Shown in pieces: positions 1-4,811 of a stretch of 7,299 nucleotides of DNA. The position numbers and the translations under genes were made by a program. The notes beneath the pieces were generated by a model. The model ran no database searches, had not been told where the DNA came from, and was given only the letters and a program-made list of their open reading frames with translations. This stretch comes from Candidatus Methanoperedens sp. (GTDB lineage Archaea; Halobacteriota; Methanosarcinia; Methanosarcinales; Methanoperedenaceae): contig JAJRAP010000007.1 in the NCBI GenBank assembly GCA_028679855.1, forward strand, positions 1 to 7,299. Reading direction: 5' to 3'. The first letter of the stretch is position 1. Every line of letters starts with the position of its first letter.

Positions 1-14
1 ACGGAGAAATAAAT

Positions 15-203
15 ATGGGCGACGATAGAAGAGGCGGCTTCCGAGGCGGAAGAGGCGGCGGCAGTTTTGGCGGACCAAGAGAAATGCACAAGGCAACATG
101 TGCAGATTGTGGTCAGGAAACTGAAGTACCTTTCCAGCCATCCGGTGACAGACCGGTATATTGCAGGGAATGCTACCAGAAACATAAACCAAAGAGATAT
201 TAA
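15..203 (+). CDS. Small RGG-box CxxC-x17-CxxC zinc-ribbon protein, copy 1
   Basis: This 62-aa basic protein has two parts. Residues 5-20 are an Arg/Gly-rich stretch with RGG repeats (RRGGFRGGRGGG), as in RNA-binding RGG/GAR tails. Residues 29-53 form a treble-clef or ribbon-like zinc site with C29-x2-C32, 17 residues, then C50-x2-C53. This spacing fits the CxxC-x17-CxxC small-protein family known from Methanosarcina and some bacteria. The conserved core VPFQPSGDRPVYC lies between the knuckles, and the C-terminus is Lys/Arg-rich (HKPKRY). GGAG at 3-6 sits 8 nt before the ATG. A cytoplasmic nucleic-acid (probably RNA) binding role is inferred; no specific function is established. It ends in TAA, while copy 2 ends in TGA. 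Its promoter lies outside the window. Confidence 0.9.
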   Translation: MGDDRRGGFRGGRGGGSFGGPREMHKATCADCGQETEVPFQPSGDRPVYCRECYQKHKPKRY

Positions 204-224
204 ATTCCATTTAATGAATAGTTC

Positions 225-242
225 GTTCGCAGTAATGCGAGC
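225..242 (+). other. GNRA-tetraloop hairpin in spacer 1
   Basis: GTTCGCA-GTAA-TGCGAGC can fold into a 7-bp stem (one U-G pair) closed by a GUAA loop, which fits the GNRA class of stable RNA tetraloops. It lies 22 nt after the stop codon of copy 1 and 32 nt before the start codon of copy 2. The following bases are A-rich rather than U-rich, so it is not a classical intrinsic terminator. It could be an mRNA processing, stability or protein-binding element. The fold was worked out by eye. Confidence 0.55.
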
Positions 243-274
243 AAGTAAATAAAAGATCCTACGGAGAAATAAAT

Positions 275-463
275 ATGGGCGACGATAGAAGAGGCGGCTT
301 CCGAGGCGGAAGAGGCGGCGGCAGTTTTGGCGGACCAAGAGAAATGCACAAGGCAACATGTGCTGACTGCGGTCAGGAAACTGAAGTACCTTTCCAGCCA
401 TCCGGTGACAGACCGGTATATTGCAGGGAATGCTACCAGAAACATAAACCAAAGAGATATTGA
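275..463 (+). CDS. Small RGG-box CxxC-x17-CxxC zinc-ribbon protein, copy 2
   Basis: The protein is identical at all 62 positions to copy 1: RGG-rich residues 5-20, zinc ligands C29, C32, C50 and C53, and a basic C-terminus. All three coding differences from copy 1 are silent third-position changes (Ala30, Asp31, Cys32), and the stop codon is TGA instead of TAA. The ribosome binding site GGAG (263-266) is 8 nt from the ATG. An A/T-rich stretch around 245-255 (gtaaataaaag) resembles a TATA box, but at about 25 bp from the ATG it would give an almost leaderless mRNA that lacks the ribosome binding site. Co-transcription with copy 1 is therefore more likely. A nucleic-acid binding role is inferred. 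Confidence 0.9.
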   Translation: MGDDRRGGFRGGRGGGSFGGPREMHKATCADCGQETEVPFQPSGDRPVYCRECYQKHKPKRY

Positions 464-484
464 ATTCCATTTAATGAATAGTTC

Positions 485-502
485 GTTCGCAGTAATGCGA
501 GC
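485..502 (+). other. GNRA-tetraloop hairpin in spacer 2
   Basis: This is an exact copy, 260 bp downstream, of the 7-bp stem and GTAA loop in spacer 1. It again lies between a stop codon (463) and the next start codon (535). No equivalent follows copy 3. It therefore marks the junctions between copies, which would suit an mRNA processing or stabilising element, though it may simply have been duplicated with the unit. Confidence 0.55.
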
Positions 503-534
503 AAGTAAATAAAAGAACCTACGGAGAAATAAAT

Positions 535-723
535 ATGGGCGACGATAGAAGAGGCGGCTTCCGAGGCGGAAGAGGCGGCGGCGGTTTCGGCGGACCAAGA
601 GAAATGCACAAGGCAACCTGTGCTGACTGCGGTCAGGAAACTGAAGTACCTTTCCAGCCATCCGGTGACAGACCGGTATATTGCAGGGAATGCTACCAGA
701 AACATAAACCAAAGAGATACTAA
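535..723 (+). CDS. Small RGG-box CxxC-x17-CxxC zinc-ribbon protein, copy 3
   Basis: This is the last copy in the array. It differs from copies 1 and 2 by one residue, Ser17 to Gly (AGT to GGT at 583), which lengthens the glycine run of the RGG region. Other changes from copy 2 are silent (Phe18, Thr28, Tyr62), and the stop is TAA. The zinc ligands C29, C32, C50 and C53 are intact. The ribosome binding site GGAG (523-526) and leader are identical to the other copies. The downstream flank is unlike the spacers: it is T-rich and leads to a poly-T tract. It faces the minus-strand thrB, with about 50 bp between the two stop codons. The role is inferred to be RNA binding, as for the other copies. 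Confidence 0.9.
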   Translation: MGDDRRGGFRGGRGGGGFGGPREMHKATCADCGQETEVPFQPSGDRPVYCRECYQKHKPKRY

Positions 724-742
724 TTTTAAACTTTAATATCTA

Positions 743-764
743 TTTTTTTTAAGTTTTTATTTTT
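743..764 (+). terminator. Oligo-T transcription terminator of the small-gene array
   Basis: A run of eight T (743-750) is followed by two runs of five T (754-758, 760-764), starting 20 nt after the last stop codon. Archaeal RNA polymerase terminates at such non-template T tracts without needing a hairpin. The two internal spacers have no comparable T run, consistent with one transcript covering all three copies. Confidence 0.65.
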
Positions 765-775
765 GATTATATTTT

Positions 776-1678
776 TCATATCTGCTTTTGTAATATTTCA
801 GCGCCCTTTCCTATTGTGGTTATGAAAGCCTCGCTCTTTACCTGATTATCCCTGAACGCCTGAATCATAGCCTGTGCTATATTCTCTCTTTCATCCATCC
901 TGCAAACCGCGATCATCGTTGGACCTGAACCGCTGATCGTAACTCCGGCAGCTCCAGCATCTATTGCGCTTTTTCTGACCTGTGGATAGCCTCTAATAAG
1001 CCTTGAACGCACTTGCTCTATCCCCCTGTTCTCCATACTCTCTCCAATGAGCTTAATGTCGTTTTTCATCATTCCAACGACCATAGACGCCGCGCTTGCT
1101 GTATTAAAGGAAACATCGCCAAGCCACATCTTTTTAGGCAGGAGCGCACGTGCTGTCCGCGTGCTCACAACGATTTCAGGATGAACTGCAACTATGCCTA
1201 TGTTCTCTGGCATCAAAGAGATCACTCTGTCTTTATGCACTATCACGAAACCGCCGCAGATAGCAGGCGCCACGTTATCCGCATGCTGAACACCTGATGC
1301 TGCCTTTTCTCCTTGCGCCGCCAACCGCACAAGTTCCTCCCGGGATAGACCAAGGTCAAACATCATGTTCAATGCGACCGCTACACCTGCTGCGGGCGCG
1401 GCGCTGCTTCCCAGCCCGCTTGATAACGGGATGGCTCTGTGTATTATGATCTTTACGGGCTTTTCAAGACTGGAAGCAACGATGCCGGCAGTGTTCCGTC
1501 GCGGGTCAGTGGGTATGTGCTCTCTGCCTGCTCCTATAACCTCGATCTCAATTCTTTCACTTTTTTTTACCTCAATAATATCTGCCGGTGATTCAAGAGC
1601 TATACCGAATACGTCAAATCCCGCACCAAGGTTCGCAGAGGTCGCAGGCACCCTTACCCTTATGTGATCTGTTCCCAT
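776..1678 (-). CDS. thrB: Homoserine kinase (GHMP kinase family)
   Basis: This enzyme phosphorylates L-homoserine with ATP to O-phosphohomoserine, the substrate of threonine synthase, in the cytoplasm. At 300 aa it has the length usual for archaeal ThrB. The three GHMP motifs are present: PATSANLGAGFD (residues 11-22), the ATP-binding glycine/serine loop PLSSGLGSSAA (84-94), and the C-terminal GVTISGSGPT (245-254). The segment HADNVAPAICGG (132-143) separates homoserine kinase from mevalonate or shikimate kinases. Its ATG shares the final A of the upstream TAA stop (TAATG), and only a weak AGGAT lies about 12 nt upstream, so translation is probably coupled to the upstream gene. It has no promoter of its own that I can see. 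Other threonine genes are not in the window. Confidence 0.93.
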   Translation of the reverse strand: MGTDHIRVRVPATSANLGAGFDVFGIALESPADIIEVKKSERIEIEVIGAGREHIPTDPRRNTAGIVASSLEKPVKIIIHRAIPLSSGLGSSAAPAAGVAVALNMMFDLGLSREELVRLAAQGEKAASGVQHADNVAPAICGGFVIVHKDRVISLMPENIGIVAVHPEIVVSTRTARALLPKKMWLGDVSFNTASAASMVVGMMKNDIKLIGESMENRGIEQVRSRLIRGYPQVRKSAIDAGAAGVTISGSGPTMIAVCRMDERENIAQAMIQAFRDNQVKSEAFITTIGKGAEILQKQI

Positions 1679-2160
1679 TATTTCTTGTATCCTATTGTGC
1701 GAAGGAATTTTTTCCGCTCATCAGCATCTTTGGCGGTCTCTATCCCTTTCGGGCCCTCGCCGTCTATCACACCAAGTATACCCCTGCCCTGTGCAGTTTC
1801 TGCAATGATAACTTCTACCGGGTTCGCAGTGGCGCAGAAAATATTGCAGACCTCCGGCACGTTCTTTATCGCGTTCAGGACATTTATGGGAAAAGCATTT
1901 CTCATGAATATAAGGAAGCTGTGACCTGCTCCGATGGCAAACGCATTATCCTGTGCGGCTTTTTTGAGTTCTTCATCGTTGCCATCGCTTCTGACAAGAC
2001 AATTCGCTGAAGCCTCACAGAACGCCAGTCCGAACTTGATGCCCGGGACAGATGTGATAAGCGCTTCGTACAGGTCTTCTACGCTTTTGATGAAATGCGT
2101 TTGCCCGAGTATAAGGTTTGTCTCCTGCGGGGCTTCAATTTTCACTATTATCAGTTCCAT
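1678..2160 (-). CDS. Adenosine-specific kinase family protein (PF04008/DUF355-like)
   Basis: This 160-aa protein belongs to a small conserved archaeal/bacterial family whose structure (Pyrobaculum PAE2307) was described as adenosine-binding with a stable phosphohistidine. The physiological reaction is uncertain. Recognisable blocks are the N-terminal VKIEAP (6-11), [15 protein letters not shown] (37-51), [11 protein letters not shown] (77-87), which carries His80, the candidate phosphorylated histidine, [13 protein letters not shown] (110-122), and [10 protein letters not shown] (125-134). I start it at 2160, not at the in-frame ATG at 2172: GGGAGA stands 4 nt before 2160, a start at 2172 would add four residues (MGEN) encoded by that site itself, and family members begin near the VKIE motif. 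It is first in an operon with thrB. Confidence 0.85.
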   Translation of the reverse strand: MELIIVKIEAPQETNLILGQTHFIKSVEDLYEALITSVPGIKFGLAFCEASANCLVRSDGNDEELKKAAQDNAFAIGAGHSFLIFMRNAFPINVLNAIKNVPEVCNIFCATANPVEVIIAETAQGRGILGVIDGEGPKGIETAKDADERKKFLRTIGYKK

Positions 2161-2164
2161 GTTT

Positions 2165-2170
2165 TCTCCC
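2165..2170 (-). promoter_or_regulatory. Ribosome binding site deciding the start of the adenosine-specific kinase gene
   Basis: GGGAGA on the minus strand lies 4 nt upstream of the ATG at 2160. An upstream in-frame ATG (2172) overlaps this site and would leave almost no untranslated leader, so the downstream ATG is preferred. Confidence 0.65.
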
Positions 2171-2193
2171 ATCAGTTATTATTAAGCTTTTAG

Positions 2194-2202
2194 TATTTAT
2201 AT
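2194..2202 (-). promoter_or_regulatory. TATA box for the adenosine-specific kinase-thrB operon
   Basis: ATATAAATA on the minus strand closely matches the archaeal TATA element. At the usual 25 bp or so, transcription would begin near 2172, giving a short leader of about 12 nt that still contains the GGGAGA site. Confidence 0.65.
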
Positions 2203-2217
2203 GCAACCCCGATAATG

Positions 2218-2224
2218 TTTATAT
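2218..2224 (+). promoter_or_regulatory. TATA box for bioY
   Basis: TTTATAT lies about 50 bp before the bioY start. The expected transcription start, near 2246, falls inside the BirA-type operator and leaves a leader of roughly 25 nt containing GGTGA. Confidence 0.55.
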
Positions 2225-2227
2225 GTA

Positions 2228-2259
2228 TTGTAAACCTTAGTGGAAAAAATGGTTTACAG
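2228..2259 (+). promoter_or_regulatory. BirA-type biotin operator upstream of bioY
   Basis: TTGTAAACC (2228-2236), a 14-bp spacer and GGTTTACAG (2251-2259) form an inverted repeat with 8 of 9 bases matching in each arm. This agrees with the known biotin-repressor signal TTGTAAACC-N14/15-GGTTTACAA, described for BirA proteins with an N-terminal HTH in bacteria and archaea. It lies just after the TATA box and covers the predicted transcription start, so a bound biotinyl-AMP-BirA dimer should block bioY expression when biotin is plentiful. The position in front of a biotin transporter supports the call independently of the sequence match. Confidence 0.88.
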
Positions 2260-2270
2260 CAGGTGAGCCC

Positions 2271-2909
2271 ATGTCAGAATTCAACAACGAAATAAAAAAT
2301 ATTATCATAAGATACGAATCTGTAAAGCATAATTTTTTTAAATGGCGGTTTGAGTCCACGTTTGCGAACAAAGTTGCGCTCGCTTTTGGCTTTGCGTGCC
2401 TGACCGGACTTCTTGCCCAGGTCAGGTTCTATCTCCCATACACTCCCGTACCGGTCACGGGTCAGGTCTTTGCCGTCCTTCTCTCAGGTGTCATCCTCGG
2501 GAAATGGTACGGCGGATTGAGTCAGGGTCTATATGCTGGTATTGGTGCAGCAGGTCTCCCGTGGTTCAACGGTCTGAAAGGCGGAATGGATGTGTTGAGC
2601 GGGGTAACAAGCGGGTATATCGTTGGATTCATTGCAGCCGCACTGGTAATAGGCTGGTTCACTGACAGGTATGTAAGATGCCGGAGTTTCATAGTTCTTT
2701 TCAGCATCATGTTACTCGGGATCGTGCTGATCTACCTTTTCGGAGTTGTCCAGCTTTCACTTGTTCTGCATGTAAATGCTCAAAAAGCAATAGAGCTTGG
2801 AGCGCTTCCGTTCATAGGTGTTGATGTTTACAAGGCGCTGATAGCCGCGGCAATTGCAGCAGCAGTGACGCCGAGAACTGCGTACGGGAATGAGATTGAC
2901 TCTAAGTAA
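2271..2909 (+). CDS. bioY: BioY, substrate-binding membrane subunit of biotin ECF transporter
   Basis: BioY is the S-component that binds biotin in the cytoplasmic membrane, alone or with the energy-coupling EcfT/EcfA module. Conserved BioY blocks are visible: PYTPVPVTGQ (56-65), LLSGVILGKWYGG (70-82), GAAGLPWFNG (92-101), the Gly-rich GGMDVLSG-TSGYIVGF segment (104-120), and YLFGVVQL (155-162). Hydrophobic stretches suggest about six membrane spans from residue 33 on. The protein (212 aa) has a hydrophilic N-terminal extension of about 32 residues, longer than typical BioY. The start is supported by AGGTGA 4 nt upstream. No ecfA, ecfT, bioM or bioN is adjacent, so it would act alone or share an energy module encoded elsewhere. 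Control by the BirA-type operator is likely. Confidence 0.92.
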   Translation: MSEFNNEIKNIIIRYESVKHNFFKWRFESTFANKVALAFGFACLTGLLAQVRFYLPYTPVPVTGQVFAVLLSGVILGKWYGGLSQGLYAGIGAAGLPWFNGLKGGMDVLSGVTSGYIVGFIAAALVIGWFTDRYVRCRSFIVLFSIMLLGIVLIYLFGVVQLSLVLHVNAQKAIELGALPFIGVDVYKALIAAAIAAAVTPRTAYGNEIDSK

Positions 2910-2938
2910 AAGATTTGTTGTCATAACGAAATAAAAAC

Positions 2939-2965
2939 CGCAGATGAACGCAGATAAACGCAGAT
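2939..2965 (+). repeat. Three CGCAGAT repeats with exact 10-bp period
   Basis: CGCAGAT occurs at 2939, 2949 and 2959, separated by GAA and AAA, in the 102-bp gap between bioY and nob1. The 10-bp period places the units on one face of the helix. From memory, similar GCAGATGAACGCAGAT-like strings are scattered in many environmental archaeal and bacterial genomes; their role is not known to me. Confidence 0.85.
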
Positions 2966-2974
2966 TTATTAAAT
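2964..2974 (+). promoter_or_regulatory. Possible TATA box for nob1
   Basis: ATTTATTAAAT lies about 43 bp before the nob1 ATG, directly after the 10-bp repeats. A start near 2994 would give an 18-nt leader containing AGGAA (3000-3004). The match is moderate. Confidence 0.4.
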
Positions 2975-3011
2975 TGTATTTGCGTCTCCGATACCGATCA
3001 GGAATTCGAGA

Positions 3012-3494
3012 ATGATCCATATCGCAGACGCTTCTCTTTTTATCATCCGAAAACGCCTGGAGGGAAGCATCGTAACCGTTCCCTCTGTTGTAGAAGAACT
3101 GCGCGACGAGAATTCCAGGACAACGATGGAATTGATGAACGTGAGGGTCGAGCCTCCACTTCCGAGTTTCAAAACGAAGGTAAGGACAAAAGCCGGCATC
3201 ACGCGGGACAGCGAGGAGCTTTCTGGCACAGACATAGATATCCTTGCCAAGGCACTGGAATATTCAGAACGGGAGGATACAGTGCTTGTGACTGATGATT
3301 TCGCGGTGCAGAACACCGCACTGCGGCTTGGGATCAGGGTCATGCCCGCCGGGCAGAGGAAGATAAAGGATGTGCTCATCTGGGAGAAGCAGTGCATCGG
3401 GTGCAAGAGGCGGTTCCCGCAGGGGGATGAGTGCCCTGTGTGCGGATCGCAGATGAAGAAAAGGAGGAAGAGCGTGGGGAAAAATTCGCTATAA
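3012..3494 (+). CDS. nob1: Nob1, PIN-domain rRNA endonuclease with zinc ribbon
   Basis: Nob1 cleaves the 3' end of precursor 16S (18S-type) rRNA during late maturation of the small ribosomal subunit. The protein is 160 aa, the normal archaeal size. The N-terminal PIN domain (1 to about 115) shows the expected acidic metal-binding residues: D6 in IADAS, E28/E29 in SVVEEL, D74/D76 in GTDIDIL and D95/D96 in LVTDDF. The C-terminal zinc ribbon has C128-x2-C131 and C141-x2-C144, followed by a basic tail KKRRK (149-153) suited to rRNA contact. The PIN-plus-ribbon order distinguishes it from VapC toxins, and there is no antitoxin gene beside it. AGGAA precedes the ATG by about 7 nt. It appears to be a single-gene unit. 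Confidence 0.9.
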   Translation: MIHIADASLFIIRKRLEGSIVTVPSVVEELRDENSRTTMELMNVRVEPPLPSFKTKVRTKAGITRDSEELSGTDIDILAKALEYSEREDTVLVTDDFAVQNTALRLGIRVMPAGQRKIKDVLIWEKQCIGCKRRFPQGDECPVCGSQMKKRRKSVGKNSL

Positions 3495-3506
3495 TATCAC
3501 ATCAAG

Positions 3507-3513
3507 TATAAAA
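3507..3513 (+). promoter_or_regulatory. Possible TATA box for the metallopeptidase-like gene
   Basis: TATAAAA lies 57 bp before the ATG at 3564 and just after the nob1 stop. A second candidate, TTATTTAATTA (3528-3538), is nearer and would give a leaderless mRNA. No ribosome binding site is seen before 3564, which favours the nearer box. I cannot decide between them. Confidence 0.35.
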
Positions 3514-3563
3514 ACTACCACCAAAAGTTATTTAATTATGAACCATATACTTATGTTCGTAAC

Positions 3564-4121
3564 ATGACGAATAATCTAGAAAAAGTCAAAACGGGAAATA
3601 CCGAAACAGAAAAACTCCATACAGGAACATCCTTTCACACCCACCTTGAAACCGCAAAGACCCTCGCCGACATCTTCGAGGTCGTGAAAGCAGCAGTATG
3701 GGAGAGCAGGAGAAAGAGCCGTGGCGGTTTGATGCTCGGACTGGCTAACCTGGGGAACCATCCGCAGGGATTTTTCGGAGCCTTCTACCCGGTCGGCAGC
3801 AATGTTATCGTGATGAACAAAATTCCGCTTGAGAGGATCAAGGAAACAAGACCTGAGATATACAAACCCTACATCTTCCACGTCCTGCTGCATGAGTACC
3901 TGCATACACTTGGGTACCTTGACGAAAGCGGGGTCAGGAAGATGGTGCTTGAGATAACAAGAGATGTATTTGGAGATGAGCATCTTGCCACAGGAATAGC
4001 AAAGGATACCACGCATTTCTTCCATAATCTTGTCTACCCCGGCGCTGCATGGCAGCCTGATGATATGAGAATGGAGCTTGTTCCGGGATTCGACAGGGGC
4101 AGCACCAGCTATATCGGCTGA
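3564..4121 (+). CDS. Putative zinc metallopeptidase-like protein, HExxHxxGxxD motif, family not recognised
   Basis: This 185-aa protein has no signal peptide or membrane segment that I can see. Residues 106-121 contain H110-E111-Y-L-H114-T-L-G117-Y-L-D120-E121, a zincin active-site motif. Two His ligands, the catalytic Glu, a Gly and an Asp are spaced as in HExxHxxGxxD metzincin-type sites, where the third ligand may be Asp. E121 and E130 are alternative third ligands of the gluzincin kind. Before it lies GFFGAFYPVGSNVIVMN (69-85), a likely beta-hairpin framing the active-site cleft. After it, residues 131-165 are His-rich. The first 25 residues are polar and low in conserved character. No Met-turn is obvious. 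No ribosome binding site precedes the ATG. Substrate and pathway are unknown, and a non-peptidase role is possible. Confidence 0.7.
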   Translation: MTNNLEKVKTGNTETEKLHTGTSFHTHLETAKTLADIFEVVKAAVWESRRKSRGGLMLGLANLGNHPQGFFGAFYPVGSNVIVMNKIPLERIKETRPEIYKPYIFHVLLHEYLHTLGYLDESGVRKMVLEITRDVFGDEHLATGIAKDTTHFFHNLVYPGAAWQPDDMRMELVPGFDRGSTSYIG

Positions 4122-4133
4122 AAAAGACAACCT

Positions 4134-4142
4134 GTTATATAC
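4134..4142 (+). promoter_or_regulatory. TATA box for the gfcR-cbiP-isomerase operon
   Basis: GTTATATAC lies about 48 bp before the gfcR ATG, predicting a start near 4163 and a leader of about 23 nt that contains GGTGA (4176-4180). Confidence 0.5.
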
Positions 4143-4185
4143 ATGAAAAAGTAATATTATTAGTCCATACAACCCGGTGATTATC

Positions 4186-4809
4186 ATGAAAACAATCGAT
4201 GAACTTATCCAGAAAGCAGTTGAGCTTCAGACCGGCGGACTATCTGCAGGTCAGATCGCAGATGAATTAAATGTTTCGCGTGAAACTGCAACATGGCTTC
4301 TGGTACATGCAAAAAAAAGAGACATCTCGCAGGCTCCAAAGGATATCTACATCGACTGGAGCAACATCGGAAAAAGTTCGAACAGGCAGAGGTTCATTGC
4401 AGGCGCTTTGATAGACATGATCTTTGATGGTCTTGATGCAGAACAGGACGTGGATGTAGTGATTGGCGTTGCGCTTTCTGGAATACCTCTTGCGAACCTT
4501 GTCGCAGACGAACTCGGATGCGAATTTGCGACCTACCATCCCAATAAGCAGCGCTGGGAGCCTGGTTCAAAGGAAACAGGAGGCACTATCAGCCAGAATT
4601 TTGCGCAGGTGGAAGGAAAGAACTGCGTCATAATAGATGATGTTGTAACTACGGGAACAACGCTTTCAGAAGCTGTGGTCGTTATTGAGGGAGCCGGAGG
4701 AAAACCGATTTCCATCGCAGTACTTGTGGATAAAAAAGGCATCGAAGACATCCAGGGCGTCCCGGTCAATGCACTGCTGCGCGTGACAAGGGTGGATAAG
4801 ACAGAATAG
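4186..4809 (+). CDS. gfcR: GfcR-type transcriptional regulator (HTH plus orotate-phosphoribosyltransferase-like domain)
   Basis: This 207-aa protein combines an N-terminal helix-turn-helix (about residues 17-41, LSAGQIADELNVSRETATWL) with a type I phosphoribosyltransferase domain. That domain contains the PRPP-binding motif VIIDDVVTTGTT (148-159) and the flexible-loop region around residues 115-135. The arrangement matches GfcR (formerly PyrE2-like), which in haloarchaea activates sugar-degradation genes; in methanogen relatives its targets are not established. I infer that it senses a phosphoribosyl compound. I start at ATG 4186 because GGTGA stands 5 nt upstream; an in-frame GTG at 4177 overlaps that site. 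It heads a likely operon with cbiP and ribose-1,5-bisphosphate isomerase, the latter a ribose-phosphate enzyme that could link to its ligand. Confidence 0.88.
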   Translation: MKTIDELIQKAVELQTGGLSAGQIADELNVSRETATWLLVHAKKRDISQAPKDIYIDWSNIGKSSNRQRFIAGALIDMIFDGLDAEQDVDVVIGVALSGIPLANLVADELGCEFATYHPNKQRWEPGSKETGGTISQNFAQVEGKNCVIIDDVVTTGTTLSEAVVVIEGAGGKPISIAVLVDKKGIEDIQGVPVNALLRVTRVDKTE

Positions 4810-4811
4810 AA

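Larger units (their letters stand above)
1..723 (+). repeat. Tandem array of three 260-bp gene-plus-spacer units
   Basis: Three head-to-tail units start at 1, 261 and 521, each with an identical leader (acggagaaataaat) and a 62-codon gene. Units 1 and 2 are complete (260 bp) and differ at only five positions: 104/364, 107/367, 110/370, 202/462 and 257/517. Unit 3 matches unit 2 up to the stop codon except at 583, 588, 618, 720 and 722, and then diverges completely, so the 3' edge of the array is the stop codon at 721-723. The window opens at the leader of unit 1, so the true 5' edge cannot be seen. The spacer is as conserved as the coding part, which points to recent duplication or ongoing gene conversion. 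Confidence 0.97.

Noticed and set aside
225..242. Spacer hairpin as an intrinsic terminator
   Set aside because: It is followed by aagtaaataaaag rather than a T run, while a proper poly-T tract follows only copy 3.
67..512. Overlapping plus-strand frames of 61 aa (67-252 and 327-512) within copies 1 and 2
   Set aside because: They are shifted-frame shadows that run through the spacers. Copy-to-copy changes that are silent in the zinc-ribbon frame alter this frame, and there is no ribosome binding site.
200..712. 170-aa minus-strand open frame across the tandem array
   Set aside because: It is antisense to the three small genes, its sequence is itself an imperfect repeat caused by the 260-bp units, and it resembles no protein family. 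The plus-strand zinc-ribbon frames are clearly the real ones.
1..723. The 260-bp units as an insertion sequence or retroelement-type repeat
   Set aside because: There are no terminal inverted repeats, transposase or reverse transcriptase, and each unit holds an intact small gene. Simple tandem duplication explains the pattern.
1588..2010. 140-aa plus-strand frame opposite thrB and the adenosine-specific kinase gene
   Set aside because: It is antisense to two well-recognised, overlapping genes and has no family features.
2939..2965. CGCAGAT repeats as a CRISPR array
   Set aside because: Units are 7 bp with 3-bp gaps and only three copies; there are no spacers of CRISPR length and no cas genes.
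3012..3494. Interpretation of the PIN-domain gene as a VapC toxin
   Set aside because: The C-terminal four-cysteine zinc ribbon and basic tail are typical of Nob1, and no small antitoxin gene lies upstream.
3576..4187. 203-aa minus-strand open frame opposite the zincin-like gene
   Set aside because: The plus-strand frame has a catalytic motif and plausible composition. The antisense frame shows no motif, no ribosome binding site, and Cys/His/Leu-rich composition typical of antisense shadows.
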